Source of the DNA: Notospermus geniculatus
Lineage: Eukaryota; Nemertea; Pilidiophora; Heteronemertea; Lineidae
DNA length: 64,000 bases
NCBI GenBank assembly: GCA_002633025.1
Contig: NMRB01000360.1
Location: 359,658 to 423,657 of the forward strand
Direction of reading: 5' to 3'
This document shows, piece by piece, positions 32,367 through 42,987 of the stretch. Position numbers and translations under genes: made by a program. The notes under the pieces were generated by a model. That model did not search any database, was not told where the DNA came from, and was given only the letters and a program-made list of their open reading frames with translations. Numbering within the stretch: position 1 is the stretch's first letter; the number at the start of each line of letters is the position of its first letter.

Positions 32367-32747
32367 TCTTTTTAATTTAGGCCTACATTTTCGTTTGTTT
32401 ATTCACAGCCACGTGGTCGCGGATAACTCCGTGAGTTATGGGGTCACTGCGCGAGTTTTCAAGAACTACTTTCTATGCTAGCAAATAATGATTTCTCCCT
32501 TGGCGTAATATTACGCTAAATCGGCGTAATATTACGCACAATACAGTAAGCCCCAAAATGACGCCACCCCCCCCCCCCCAAAAAAAAATACAACAGATTC
32601 GAGTTGTCCTCTGAACGGAACAGTTCAATGTTCCAACTGTGCCAGATTATAAGGGTATTGTAGACTAATCCTCCCTAATGAAATGCCTGAACAACCATAG
32701 CGAAACTGACGCCAATTAAAATGCTTTACCTGCGGTTACAAGCTTAA

Positions 32748-33369
32748 AGCTGAACTTAATAGATATAAACCCCAAGCGGCAGAGGTAGAAATTACGAACA
32801 GCCACAAGGCACTTCCAAACTACCTCAGAAAACGATACACCCTCTCGGACGGTCACAGTTGGTTTCACTTGCCACCACGCTCTTGAACAGTAAAGATCTC
32901 AGCACAGCTGCCAAATGAGAAAAAAATTTGTGATGGCACCGAGATTCGAATCCACAACCCTCTGATCGATTCGCCAACCTCTTTCGTTACGCGCCACGAA
33001 GACTGCTTGCATACGACGACGCCTATCTACAATAAAGGCGCTGTGGTTTTGAAGATCTCCATGAGGAAATAAAGCGATCGGAATTGTCGTCATGCAAGCA
33101 AGCAGTCTTCGTGGCGCGTACAGAAAGAGGTTGGCGAATCGATCAGAGGGATGTGGGTTCGAATCTCGGTGCCATCACAGATTATTTTTCGTTTTTTCTC
33201 ATTTGGCAGCTGTGCTGAGGTCTTTACTGTTCAAGAGCGTGGTGGCAAGTGAAACCAACTGTGACCGTCCGAGAGGGTGTATCGTTTTCAGAGGTTGTTT
33301 GGAAGTGCCTTGTGGCTGTTCGTAATTTCTACCTCTGCGGCTTGGGGTTTATATCTATTAAGTTCAGCT
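32748..33369. mobile_element. TTAA-flanked foldback element with tRNA-like core
   Basis: The 622-bp element starts AGCTGAACTTAATAG and ends with the reverse complement. The two halves match for about 290 bp. TTAA lies on both sides (32744-32747 and 33370-33373), the target duplication known for piggyBac and Kolobok elements. Each arm carries a tRNA-like stretch (GTGGCGCG ... GTGGGTTCGAATCTCGG on the plus strand of the right arm), that is, Pol III A- and B-box-like sequence. A shorter copy is at 37351-37775. Confidence 0.85.
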
Positions 33370-33674
33370 TTAAGCTGGACATGGGTGATCAACATTAGGG
33401 TTTTTTTCACTTGGCAAGTGCGCGCACATGAGCACATTCCCTAAACCCGCAGTTATCTATGATTGGTTGGTTGGTCCAAGTAGGCGTGGATTCGTAACAA
33501 TAGCAATTGTGCCATGCAGTATTCCAGTGTTCATGAATAACTGGACAAGCCTCGTCGACAACGAAAGCCTGCAATAGAATGTCATGCCCCCTATATGAGA
33601 TGGGTCGCAACTCTGACGGAATGAGGGCCAGCAGGGCACTGACAGACAGAAATCTGACATGGGGGGGGGGGGGG

Positions 33675-33899
33675 NNNNNNNNNNNNNNNNNNNNNNNNNN
33701 NNNNNNNNNNNNNNNNNNNNNNNNNNNNNNNNNNNNNNNNNNNNNNNNNNNNNNNNNNNNNNNNNNNNNNNNNNNNNNNNNNNNNNNNNNNNNNNNNNNN
33801 NNNNNNNNNNNNNNNNNNNNNNNNNNNNNNNNNNNNNNNNNNNNNNNNNNNNNNNNNNNNNNNNNNNNNNNNNNNNNNNNNNNNNNNNNNNNNNNNNNN
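33675..33899. other. Assembly gap of 225 n
   Basis: Run of n preceded by a G homopolymer (33661-33674). Frames reported across it are meaningless. Confidence 1.
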
Positions 33900-33938
33900 A
33901 GCCGCGGTTCATTTTGCGAATAGGTCGCTTCAAAGACG

Positions 33939-34380
33939 AGACCGTTCAGACAGTTTCCGCATTGTCGTCACTTGCGCGAGAGCATATGAACACAATAGGG
34001 CGAGCAAGTATTAGACCATTGAGACCGTGTCCCATTGTCGCCATTTGCGCGAGCAAATAAATACAATGGGGCGAGCAAGTAGCTTCATAACATTGGACCA
34101 TCGAGACCGTGTCCCATTGTCGCCATTTGCGCGCGAGTAAATAGTGAGCTTAAGAAACCATAAGTTAACGTTAACGTTAACGTTAATGACATCATTTTGA
34201 CGTCACATCGAATGAATCTGTTGCATTTCTTCTAGTGGTGACGTCATTTTGACGTAATTACATGTAGCGTTAGCGTTAACGTTTGGTTTCTTAAACTCAC
34301 TAATGTATACAATGGCCGAGTAAGCACTCGAGACCGTCAAGACTATTTCCAATTTGCTACGCCCGTCATGGCGAGGAAAA
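33939..34380 (+). repeat. 82-bp tandem repeat interrupted by a MITE
   Basis: Units start GAGACCGT at 33939, 34021, 34103 and about 34331. Each has CCATTGTCGCCATTTGCGCG and a CAATGGGGCGAGCAAGTA-type half that is partly an inverted copy. The third unit is split by the MITE at 34143-34301. Confidence 0.8.
34143..34301. mobile_element. MITE with GTTAACGTTAACG arms
   Basis: AGTGAG(C)TTAAGAAACC at the left and GGTTTCTTAAACTCACT at the right, followed inwards by (GTTAAC) palindromes and TGACGTCA-like motifs. About 159 bp, inserted in a unit of the surrounding tandem repeat. Confidence 0.8.
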
Positions 34381-34845
34381 ACGACAAACTTCTCAAACTG
34401 ACTTGGAAAATGTTGACACTCCATGGGGGAATTCGTACAGTTTTTGTATGGGAGTGGTGTCCTACTATGTATAAGTTGCGGTCAGACTTGCATCTCAAAA
34501 CGGTTTTAAGATTTAGGCGCCCCAATATAATAATACGCTTCAAAAGCGTTTTACTGTTTTACTCGATCCACGTTTATAACCGAAGAAATTGGATTGAGTG
34601 AACATTTCTGGGCGCATACGGGGAAAATTTTAGTCCTTTTATAACCCTATTCAAAACCACAACTGCCGTTAATTCAATAACAGCTACTGCACATACCCTT
34701 TCCGCATTGGTTATATGCATCAGTGCCAATGACCAGCATGAATGCCTCAAACCTATTGGCCAGATGAAGACAACAGGCGCTATGACTGACAGGCTTAATC
34801 AACATATCAATATAAAACTACGGTCCTTGCTCGCGTCTATCTGCT

Positions 34846-35096
34846 AATGCCCGCTGTACACGATCCCTCAAAGTTGGATGAAAAAAATTTGACCAAAAAG
34901 ATTGATCGTGTATGGCGGGAAATTGGATGAAATATTTTTCATCAATCAAAGATTGATGGAATAGAGCCGGTCCTATTTTTGAATGACGAATTGATAAAAT
35001 TTGACCGTGTACGGCGGGGCCCTCTGCATAAAAATTTGACCAAAATGATTGATGAAAAAGTTTGATGAAAATGATTGATCGTGTACAGCGGCCATA
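34846..35096. mobile_element. MITE, CCGCTGTACACGATC ends
   Basis: The left end CCCGCTGTACACGATC and the right end GATCGTGTACAGCGGCC are inverted. Subterminal copies of GATTGATCGTGTA(C/T)GGCGG repeat inside. About 250 bp, non-coding. Confidence 0.8.
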
Positions 35097-35263
35097 AGTG
35101 AAAAAAGCCTATTGAGTTGTTCAAACTGGCCAAATGACTGTATTGCCAATAACAAAACAATGTTTATAGTGGATTATCGTTACAATGAACTGTGCTAGGA
35201 ACGTTCCAGACATTGTTTGATTGTGGTGCGCTCAGAACAGTTCCGATAAGAACACTCGGAGCA

Positions 35264-35372
35264 GGGCCCATGTTCCCGAAGCCGTCGTAAGGTTAACGAT
35301 GTCGTTACGCTATGCATTTTTCCAGTTTTAACGACATCGTTAACCTAACGACGGCTTCGGGAACATGGACCC
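35264..35372. mobile_element. Palindromic MITE, about 109 bp
   Basis: GGGCCCATGTTCCCGAAGCC at the left and GGCTTCGGGAACATGGACCC at the right. Inner arms (GGTTAACGATGTCGTTA) also pair. The GTTCCCGAAGCC end is shared with the larger element at 51935-52320. Confidence 0.85.
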
Positions 35373-35389
35373 AGAACAGTTACTGTGCC

Positions 35390-35559
35390 GGTGTGAAAGG
35401 AATTGAAGTCCCCTGGTATCAAAGTCCGGTCTTATTGTTCAGCGAGGGATTAGAATACATATATGGCTGGAGAGACCATGACCATTCAAATATAACCTTA
35501 CAATAGCGGGCTATTATTTTGCGGATCTGCCTTCCTAGGACGCTGATTCCTGTCACACC
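35390..35559. mobile_element. MITE family GGTGTGACAGG, copy 2
   Basis: Same orientation and about the same length as 17090-17253. It keeps the shared inner block TTCAGCGAGGGATTAGAAT. Confidence 0.85.
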
Positions 35560-36469
35560 GCCAGGTATCATGGATGGAAGGGCTGACCGCGTTAATTGTC
35601 GCATATCAGGATGCAGTTCTCGAATTTGGAAATGATCCCTTCAGAATTGCTGCGAGGCTTGGCGGTGAATTCGACCTGACATATCATACCCGTCGAATAT
35701 ACGCATCAGAGAATATTAACCCCATTCGTAAAGCTTGAAAGTGTCCGCCGCAGAATAGGTAGGGCCGGATCCAGGGTGGGGGTGGGGGTGCGGCCCCTAC
35801 TTTTGGCAGAGCAGTGATTTTTAGCAAGAAAACTTTAATGACATAAAAACTCAAGTATTTTGCTCTCAGATGCCAGGAAAATGCCTCTGGGAGGGCCCCA
35901 CCCCCCCCCCCCCGTTTGGTCTTTCCGCTTTCGGTGCTCACCACCTCCGTCGGGCGACGTCGAGCTACGCCGCACTTTCTGTCAAGGGGCCATATCCGGC
36001 TCTTTAGCAGCAAGAGATGGGTGGTAACCTACCTCCAGTCCAGATCCCGAGAGAAGGGATGACAGGGTTTGCTTATACTTTTGAAAATTTGAGAAACCCA
36101 GAAGAACTACATTATGTTTGCAGGTTACAAACCCGAGCTGGTTGAATTTCTAATCTCTGGCGATTGGTTTCTAGCCATGCCCCTTAATCCGTCATTCAAC
36201 AATTAAGTGGATACTTTTTACAGGGGGATACTCTTTACTGTTACACCGGTAATACTTCACCATTAGGAGGTGACTGGACTGTGAATTGTGTGTAACAGAA
36301 CCCACTTTAACGACTTCATGGTTCATTCCTAATCTTATTAACAGCCAAGTGCAAACAAGCGTTACACGACGTATTAGTTAGTGTTGAAAGACCTATTATG
36401 TAATTCCATGGTCAGATTACATTGAGCAGTTGGAACTGTGGAACAGTCCCGTTCAGAGGACAACTCTGA
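35560..36469. other. Gene-free sequence
   Basis: No gene is recognised. G/C homopolymer patches at 35775-35795 and 35900-35914. Confidence 0.4.
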
Positions 36470-36636
36470 AGGAGCAGTCAGCCGCGCATATTGCTAACAG
36501 ATGGCAGCACAGTCTTAGCGGACCAAATGTACAGGAAATCTATTATGATCGCTGCTCGATCGATAATGACTGGGGCCGCTAGATGCATTGAATTGGGCCC
36601 TAGTGACACCTAGTGGTCAACTCGCTGACAGCTCCT
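36470..36636. mobile_element. MITE family GGAGCAGTCAGC, copy 2
   Basis: Full-length relative of 16643-16807. Confidence 0.75.
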
Positions 36637-36907
36637 ATTGATGTGACGTCGAAATGATGCCATCAACGCCAGCGCTAGCGCCAAAGAATGGCCTCCCAAG
36701 CCCACTAATATGAATGATTTGTTCCACGCGGTCGTGCCTCAGACGCAAATTGATCCAAAAAACACAATCGCTGCCTTCTGTGCCGTCGCAAGGTCAACCT
36801 GATATCAATACAAGGGATACATGGAAGTTTTCATGGCCCCATTTCAAATTACAAATCACGAATATGAAATACCGGTAGAAACAGGTTTCTAAGGTGAAAG
36901 TCATCGC

Positions 36908-37002
36908 GTCCTTCTACCAGATTCGAACCCACGGACCCTCGCATAAGGCATCAATCGCCAGCACTAAGGGGCAGCACGCCTTAACCACTAGGCCAAATCC
37001 CC
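36908..37002 (-). repeat. tRNA-like SINE head (long variable arm type)
   Basis: The minus strand reads GGGGATTTGGCCTAGTGGTT with an A box (TGGCCTAGTGG) and about 70 bases later GTGGGTTCGAATCTGG (B box). Spacing is longer than in a normal class I tRNA and the acceptor ends do not pair. A SINE or pseudo-tRNA. Confidence 0.6.
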
Positions 37003-37350
37003 ATCTTCAAAAAAGATAGTTCAATGGTCTATGTTAAACGAGGCGTCCATCAGTACCCTGCGAGTAGCCCAAACAATCTCCGAATCAACTTACAAATTTA
37101 TGTGATTTAGTGAATTCGTAGACAGGCCTAAATCAGCAGCTGACCGCGTGCTAAATGGTATCCAAGAGAGTGAACCTATGGCAGTCGTGAAATAATGAAT
37201 TTTTCAGAGATTATTATTCCACACAATTAACACTACATGTAGGCCTATATGTCTCCAAACTGGCGGCGATTGATCATGCTTTGATAGGATTCCTCGCCGT
37301 CTACTCATTCATAAGTTGCAGAGCTTTGGGATAAATGGCGGGCTCCTTAA

Positions 37351-37775
37351 AGCTGAACTTAATAGTTATAAACCCCAAGCGGCAGAGGTAGAAATTACGA
37401 ACAGTCACAAGGCACTTCCAAACTACCTCTGAAAACGATACACCCTCTCGGACGGTCACAGTTGGTTTCACTTGCCACCACGCTCTTGAAGAGACAAGAT
37501 CTCAGCACAGCTGCCATATGAGAAAAAACGAAAAATTAATAATCTCTGATGGCACCGAGATTCGAACCCACAACCCTCTGATCGATTCGCCAACCTCTTT
37601 CTGTACCCGCCACGAAGACTGCTTGCATACAACGACGCCGATCTACAATAAAGGCGCTGTGGTTTTGAAGATCTCCATGAGGAAATAAAGCGCTCGGAAT
37701 TGTCGTCGTGCAAGCAAGCAGCCCTCGTGGCGCGTACAGAAAGAGGTTGGGGTTTATATCTATTAAGTTCAGCTT
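37351..37775. mobile_element. TTAA-flanked foldback element, shorter copy
   Basis: Same family as 32748-33369 with most of the right arm deleted. TTAA flanks at 37347-37350 and 37776-37779. Removing the element and one TTAA restores the reverse-transcriptase reading frame (GLL|KWIASYL), which gives the exact insertion site. Confidence 0.9.
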
Positions 37776-38102
37776 TAAGTGGATCGCTAGTTATCTCACT
37801 GATAGGAAACAAAGAGTATGTCTGCATGGCGAATTTTCTGCTGTAAGGGATTAACTTCAGGTGTTCCACAGGGCTCCATTCTTGGCCCTCTTTTGTTTTT
37901 AGGCTTGCCCGCGCATGCGTGGCAAGCCTATTTCGAAGGAGGGGAACCGAGCATTCTTCGGAGCAGCGTTCGCCATGTAACATCGTCGAAGACGGCAGAA
38001 TGGCTGCACTCGTGCGTGGGAGAGTTGCCTTGGCGAGGACATTATCATAATTAATAATACCGCGACCACTCTCGCCCCAGGAATCTTCGCGTACTTTGTC
38101 CC

Positions 38103-38540
38103 CATGCTTAAGTATAGCCGTAAAGCCTAGGTGCTGTAAAACGTCGTAGACATCGACGCATTTCACCTGTTTGCGAACAGATAAACCCTTTTGCACGGCC
38201 TAAAGTGATAAAACCAAGCGAGAAGGAACAATTAGCTATCTATTGGCGCTAGTGACAAGGTGCTGTTTGCTTCCTGAGTGGAGTGGTACTGGCTCATTTC
38301 TTCGAATCGGCATCATATCGCGAAGAAGTTTAATTTTTTTATTTCCTGCTAAACCACAGACAAAAACCATTTGTGTCAGAACCGATTCTGTCCAGGCCGT
38401 GGCTTAGCCATCCTCACTGGAGACAATGTTTTTGAAGGACAGCAAACAACAGTGAATGGCTAGCTTTTATGGCGTGGGGGCAAAGTTACCGTAATTGATC
38501 TGGGAGGCGCTGGCGGTCTCCCCAGAACAAAATTTAAAAT
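38103..38540 (-). repeat. Dispersed repeat, inverted partner at 48370-48828
   Basis: Inside the Helitron-like element. Reverse-complement match includes AAACCACAGACAAAAACCAT and CGTAGACATCGACGCATTTC. Together they suggest a second copy of the same element at 48.4 kb. Confidence 0.7.
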
Positions 38541-38800
38541 CTAGATCCTCTCAGATGCATTTTCCCATCTGACACCACAATAATTTTTTAACTTTGACTT
38601 GAAGAAGGGGAATGACCTTTTTAGAGGAAAATATTGTTTTGTCCTTTTTACTCTGGGAAATCCCCACTCCCCGCTTGCTGCGCCCCTGGGGATCACCAGA
38701 TCAATTACTTGAACTGGGAACCATGCCCTTGCTCACCTGCCTGAAAGGGGTCAAACCCAGTGGTACATGGCATAGACTTACATCAGGGGCATAGCTAGTG

Positions 38801-38890
38801 GGTGGTGGTGGTGGTGGTGGTGGTGGTGGGCGGGCAGGGGCAACCCCCCCCCCCCCCCCCCCTGCAGGGGCAACCCCCCCCCCCCCCGAT
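38801..38890 (+). repeat. (GGT)n and poly-C tracts
   Basis: About ten GGT units and two C runs of more than ten. Prone to sequencing error. Confidence 0.9.
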
Positions 38891-39115
38891 CAAAAAGGGA
38901 CAAAATATTTTTTCCTCAAAAAGGTCATTTTCCCTCTTCGGGCAAGCCTACGGCATCTGCGATGCCTCTAGTTATTATATGTAAATGACCTTCCTGAAGC
39001 CATGAATGAAAATACCACAATGTCACTCTATGCGGATGATTCAAAAATATACAGGGTTGTTAAGTCAATGGACGACTGCTTGGCACTTCAAGGTGACCTT
39101 GAGATGGTAGCTATA

Positions 39116-39611
39116 GACATGGCCCAGAATTAACGGGACACCCGGTCCAGTTTTCGACCATCTCCTAAAGATGTAAGCAGAAATCAGATTTAGCGTGCCA
39201 ATAATTTTATTCTTTTCGGCCATTGGAAAGAGGATTACTTCTGGATATTGGCAATCCAAAAATTTTGGGACCCAAGTGATCGAAGATTTAGAAAAATGGT
39301 CAAAATTCGTGTGTGCGGCGGGCGCGACGTTACGTCATTGGCGTCACGACGCAACAGAAATCCACAGCTTTCCCAACGCAAAACATGTGCTGTTCAAACA
39401 TAAGAACCAAAATTTCAACTTCAATCGATCTGTACACATTGAGGAGATACACGCCGTATTGTTTACATGGGGATGATCTACAGATCTCGTACTCCGTTTT
39501 GATGGGTGGTGGGTTCACTTTCATAGTTTTTATGCACTGGCCGTCTGAAAATAGGTGTCATGTCATAATCTAGCCTATGTAAACATAGGCCCGGTAATTC
39601 TGGGCCATGTC
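39116..39611. mobile_element. MITE, about 496 bp, GACATGGCCCAGAATTA ends
   Basis: Inverted ends GACATGGCCCAGAATTA and TAATTCTGGGCCATGTC, flanked by TATA on both sides. Sits inside the reverse transcriptase. No protein recognised inside. Confidence 0.8.
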
Positions 39612-39616
39612 TATAG

Positions 39617-39717
39617 CATCCTGAAAATATCAGGCGTTCTAACTGCTCGCTCCCTTCGTCACAGCAGTGCGGCGACGAAGGTAGCGAGCACAAAGAACGC
39701 CTGATGTTCTCAGGATG
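39617..39717. mobile_element. MITE, 101 bp, 9-bp target duplication
   Basis: Arms CATCCTGAAAATATCAGGCG and CGCCTGATGTTCTCAGGATG are inverted. TGTCTATAG lies directly on both sides (39608-39616 and 39718-39726), an 8-9 bp duplication as for hAT-like elements. It inserted in the very end of the neighbouring MITE. Halves of this family occur at 3786, 10082 and 53177. Confidence 0.88.
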
Positions 39718-40684
39718 TGTCTATAGTTGGTGTGACAAGTGGGGTATGTCCCTAAATGTATCCAAGTGCCAAGTTATGAGTTTTACTCGGAGGGTGAATC
39801 CTCTGGTTTACTATAAATATCCATGGCAGAGTCCTGTCCAAGGTTGACGAGGTCAGGGACCTTGGTGTCGTTGCAGGTAATGACTTAACGTTTTCATCAC
39901 ATCTTAATGCAATTGCGAAAAAGCTAACCAGACCTGTGCTGCTGTGAGACGTGTGTTCGACAGGAACCGGAATCCTAGGTTGATGCGTCCACTCTTTGAT
40001 TCTTTGGTGAGGTCAAACCTTGAGTATCATGCCACTGTGTCGTGGGACCATTACAAAGGAAAACTTAATTAAAATCGAGCGTGACTTGATTATAGAGGTA
40101 GATTGTTAATGCTCAATGTGTTACCTCTTTCCTTTAGAAGGGAGATGCTCGACTTGTCCTTCTTACATAAATGTTTTATTGGTGCTATTGACATCGACAC
40201 TTCCAAGCTCCTTGAATTTAGAGATAGAAGAGGAGACCCTCTCGTAATCCACGGCAGCTTCTGCAGAACGGAAACTTTTTACCGGTCGTATTTTAACCGT
40301 GTTAGGACACTCTGGAACGCCCTGTCGGTGGGCGCGCGTTGTGCGGCGAGTCCATACACTTTTAGGCGCTCTGTCAGTGATCACCATGCCATGCTGCTGA
40401 CGGAGCGCTTCGACCCGAACAACGCGTGCACATGGGTTGGGCGTTGCAGGTGTTCTACTTGCAGACCAATTAATATTGATTATATGTGTTATTGTTACTT
40501 TTAGTTCACTTCATTGTTTTATTGTTTTCGTGTGTTCTCTTGTTTCAAATTTTTAGTTGACATCGTACATTGTTTTGTTTCCGCTGTGTGTTCCTTTTTA
40601 ATCTCTTATTTTGGGATCCCTTTTATGGGTCACCTGACCCCCTTGGGTAATCCCTTTTGGGCACTTGTTATCGTTTCATAACTG

Positions 40685-41071
40685 TATGTACTGTATAATA
40701 TGACTTATCCGGCCACCGGCCAACCTGCGAACCACGCAAATTATTGACTATACACGATCCAGGCCAAATTATGAAACGCCTTGTCAGGGTTACATGTTCA
40801 ATAGAAATCGTCGTACGCCTGGTGAGCATCGTAATGGATAACCCGCTGACTTCTACTGACCAGTACGATTTGTAAATGATGTAAATTAAACCTAGGCCTC
40901 TGAGGTCAGTGTGGAATTAAACTGCGGTCTGCCGTTGAAAAGAAACTCAAAAGTGATGTGTAGCCCTGACTGGGCCTTTCATAACTTGGCCTGGACCGTG
41001 TATAGTCAATAATTCGCGTGGTTCGCAGGTTGGCCGTGGTGGCCGGATAAGTCATATTATACAGTATATAC
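40685..41071. mobile_element. Inverted-repeat element, about 387 bp
   Basis: The left arm (ACTGTATAATATGACTTATC then CCTGCGAACCACGC and GACTATACACG) is found inverted at 40975-41066. Arms are about 90 bp. Non-coding interior. Confidence 0.8.
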
Positions 41072-41143
41072 TTATTGTGCTCAATAACGTTTTCAAATTT
41101 GAATGTATTCAGACACTTTGGCTGCATGACCAATTCTCTTTAA

Positions 41144-41389
41144 AGGGCTCCGCACACTGGCGACTAAAATAGGGGCGACTACCGATGCGACTACTGCCTC
41201 GCCTGCAATAATTACCTTTGATGTCGACCAGTGATGTTATCCACGACATCATTGATCTTCCAAAGAAGCATTTGTCGCAAACGAGTCAACAAAAACTAAA
41301 AAAACTAAAAATATGTTCAGTCGCCTCTATGGTCGCAAGGGCGGTCGCCTAGAAAACCGCTCGAAAAATCGCCAGTCTGCGGTGCCCTA
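41144..41389. mobile_element. MITE, GGGCTCCGCACACTGGCGAC ends
   Basis: The left end AGGGCTCCGCACACTGGCGA is inverted at the right with three mismatches (TCGCCAGTCTGCGGTGCCCT). Interior has GCGACTAC-type short repeats. Confidence 0.8.
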
Positions 41390-41522
41390 AAGGTAAGACC
41401 TATACTACATTTCAGCGGTAACGCGTGGTGGGCTCCCGAATGAATATTTACACTCCGACGTTTTTGCTCTCCTTTTTCATCATCAGGCAAACAAAGTTTA
41501 CAACTACAGATTACGTCATCGA

Positions 41523-42554
41523 ATGTCGTTTATTCCACCAATCAGATCAACGGAAAAATCTCTCTACCTTTCATTTCACCTGATCCAGCCATTTGTTACG
41601 GTACGGTACGTAGAGCAGCCAGTACCTTGGAGGAGGGTCCTGGTGTACACTCCCCGTCAAAATAACGTTTATCGGGTGTCATATAATTTCACCTACTATA
41701 TTAGTGTATCTAAAGGTACCGTGGCCTATTTCCATAACTTTCTTGATTATCACCTGAGCATTTTTGTCAGGAAGACCCGCAGAAAATCTGTCATTATGAA
41801 GGAAATTAAGGTGTATCAGTTTTCACGTGGGAAATTGGTTGTTACTCTCTGTCCTCCTCCGAAAGAAAAATGCAAGGTAGTTGATATTAGTGGACATGTC
41901 CGCCTTCTTATTCACACCGTGGATTTGTTAAGATTTGTTTTTTATTGTTTCGTGTCCGCGCGATCAGCAATATCCTTGTCCTTTTACGACCTACACCGGA
42001 AACATGAGGATGGGAAAATGGCGTATGCTTTCTTCCACAATTCAACTCTTCAATTTCAACTCCCGATGAAAATTCTACGGGATACCCCTGGTCGGCCCTG
42101 GTTGTGGTTGTTCCATGAGGAGAAATATCCCGTTCTCATCTTTATAAATCAGGTCAAATATCGCTTGCAGGTTCTCCTCATTATTCAAAAATTAGACACG
42201 CGTCCTACAATACGGCAACAAGAGGTTCCTTTGCCAAAAAGCTCCGCACATTTTATCACTAACGAAGCGTTGGGGGTGTTCGGTTCAAGTTTTCTGTACA
42301 CTAGGAAAGGTCAATATGCTAAATACTTGGGGTATATGGGTTTTGAAATGCATGGAAATTGTACATCGAGTTTGAATGAAAATTATGACGTCATCAGTCC
42401 ACTACGGCTGGAAATGCATGGAGTGAGTGACGATGATAGTAAACTAAAGAGATCGGGTCTCGCCACTTTTGACCAAAACAGGAACGTCCGCATGATAGGA
42501 CGTCTGAAACTCGAGAGACATGATGTAGTAAGTGTATTTTCACCTATAAAGTAG
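41523..42554 (+). CDS. Orphan family protein, 343 aa, single exon
   Basis: Unrecognised beta-rich protein. Near residue 30 it has PVPWRRVLVYTPRQNNVYRV, the signature that also appears in the ORFs at 26955 and 54525. Later blocks of alternating hydrophobic residues (YYISVSKGTVAYFHNF, LRFVFYCFVS, ISLSFYDLHRK, VLIFINQVKYRLQVLLII) fit repeated beta strands. It is followed by a less hydrophobic C-terminal region. No secretion signal is seen. A possible splice acceptor (CATCATCAG|GC, about 41490) lies upstream, so it may be a terminal exon. Conservation of the frame in the tandem copy for about 310 codons supports real coding. Function unknown. Confidence 0.62.
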   Translation: MSFIPPIRSTEKSLYLSFHLIQPFVTVRYVEQPVPWRRVLVYTPRQNNVYRVSYNFTYYISVSKGTVAYFHNFLDYHLSIFVRKTRRKSVIMKEIKVYQFSRGKLVVTLCPPPKEKCKVVDISGHVRLLIHTVDLLRFVFYCFVSARSAISLSFYDLHRKHEDGKMAYAFFHNSTLQFQLPMKILRDTPGRPWLWLFHEEKYPVLIFINQVKYRLQVLLIIQKLDTRPTIRQQEVPLPKSSAHFITNEALGVFGSSFLYTRKGQYAKYLGYMGFEMHGNCTSSLNENYDVISPLRLEMHGVSDDDSKLKRSGLATFDQNRNVRMIGRLKLERHDVVSVFSPIK

Positions 42555-42987
42555 ACCATTATCCATGTTTCTTTTTGGGAAAATGGACCCGAATGCGTGG
42601 TAGCGGTCAAAAGAAGCGAAATCACCAACGACGCTGATGTAAAAGTGGGAAGGATATTACAGATCTCATGGCTTTTTCACGGTATAAACAGCAGGTGAGC
42701 TGGCCTCGATCCGGATCGAACCGACTCCGTGGGCGTATTCGAATCCCTGCACTCATGTTGATATCGACACGTGTGCGAGTCTCGAACGTCGGGAACTGAC
42801 ACGGGAACGGCGTTCGCGAACAAAATTTTCACTCCCCACTTTATGGAGGATGAAATTGAGAACACCGGGAACAAAGATGGCGGCCAATGTCATTGACAAC
42901 GAAATATCGTAATTACACTCCGACGTTTTTGCTCTCCTTTTTCATCATCAGGCAAACAAAGTTTACAACTACAGATTACGTCATCGA

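Larger units (their letters stand above)
37902..38971 (+). mobile_element. Helitron2/Helentron-like non-autonomous element
   Basis: About 1.07 kb interrupting the reverse transcriptase exactly between LLF(L) and (L)YVNDLP. The left end GGCTTGCCCG (37902-37911) is inverted as CGGGCAAGCC at 38939-38948, about 20 bp inside the right end. A hairpin GGCATctgcgATGCC (38952-38966) follows and the element ends CTAG (38968-38971) before T. This asymmetric arrangement with a 3' hairpin and CTRR end is that of Helitron2-type elements. A TIR transposon with TTA duplication is an alternative. No replicase is encoded. Confidence 0.65.
37278..40504 (+). pseudogene. Non-LTR reverse transcriptase split by nested insertions
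   Basis: Successive pieces read as one reverse transcriptase. FDRIPRRLLIHKLQSFGI lies before 37351; WIASYLTDRKQRV and TSGVPQGSILGPLLF at 37781-37901; YVNDLPEAM and LYADDSKIYR (the catalytic box, YADD) at 38972-39111; WCDKWGMSLNVSKCQVMSF and the C-terminal region ending DPNNACTWVGRC...CYF at 39727-40504. Three insertion sites interrupt it: a TTAA foldback (37351-37775), a Helitron-like element (37902-38971), and two MITEs (39116-39717). Further stops and frameshifts occur in the C-terminal part. Upstream endonuclease sequence is not seen. CR1-like by general appearance. Confidence 0.85.

Noticed and set aside
33457-34060. Long ORFs across the n gap
   Set aside because: They exist only because n codons contain no stops.
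34160-34185. Telomere-like repeat
   Set aside because: GTTAAC units are not TTAGGG and are part of a MITE arm.
37468-38196. 242-codon minus-strand ORF
   Set aside because: It spans the end of a foldback element, reverse-transcriptase antisense and the Helitron-like element, so it is a chimera of repeats.
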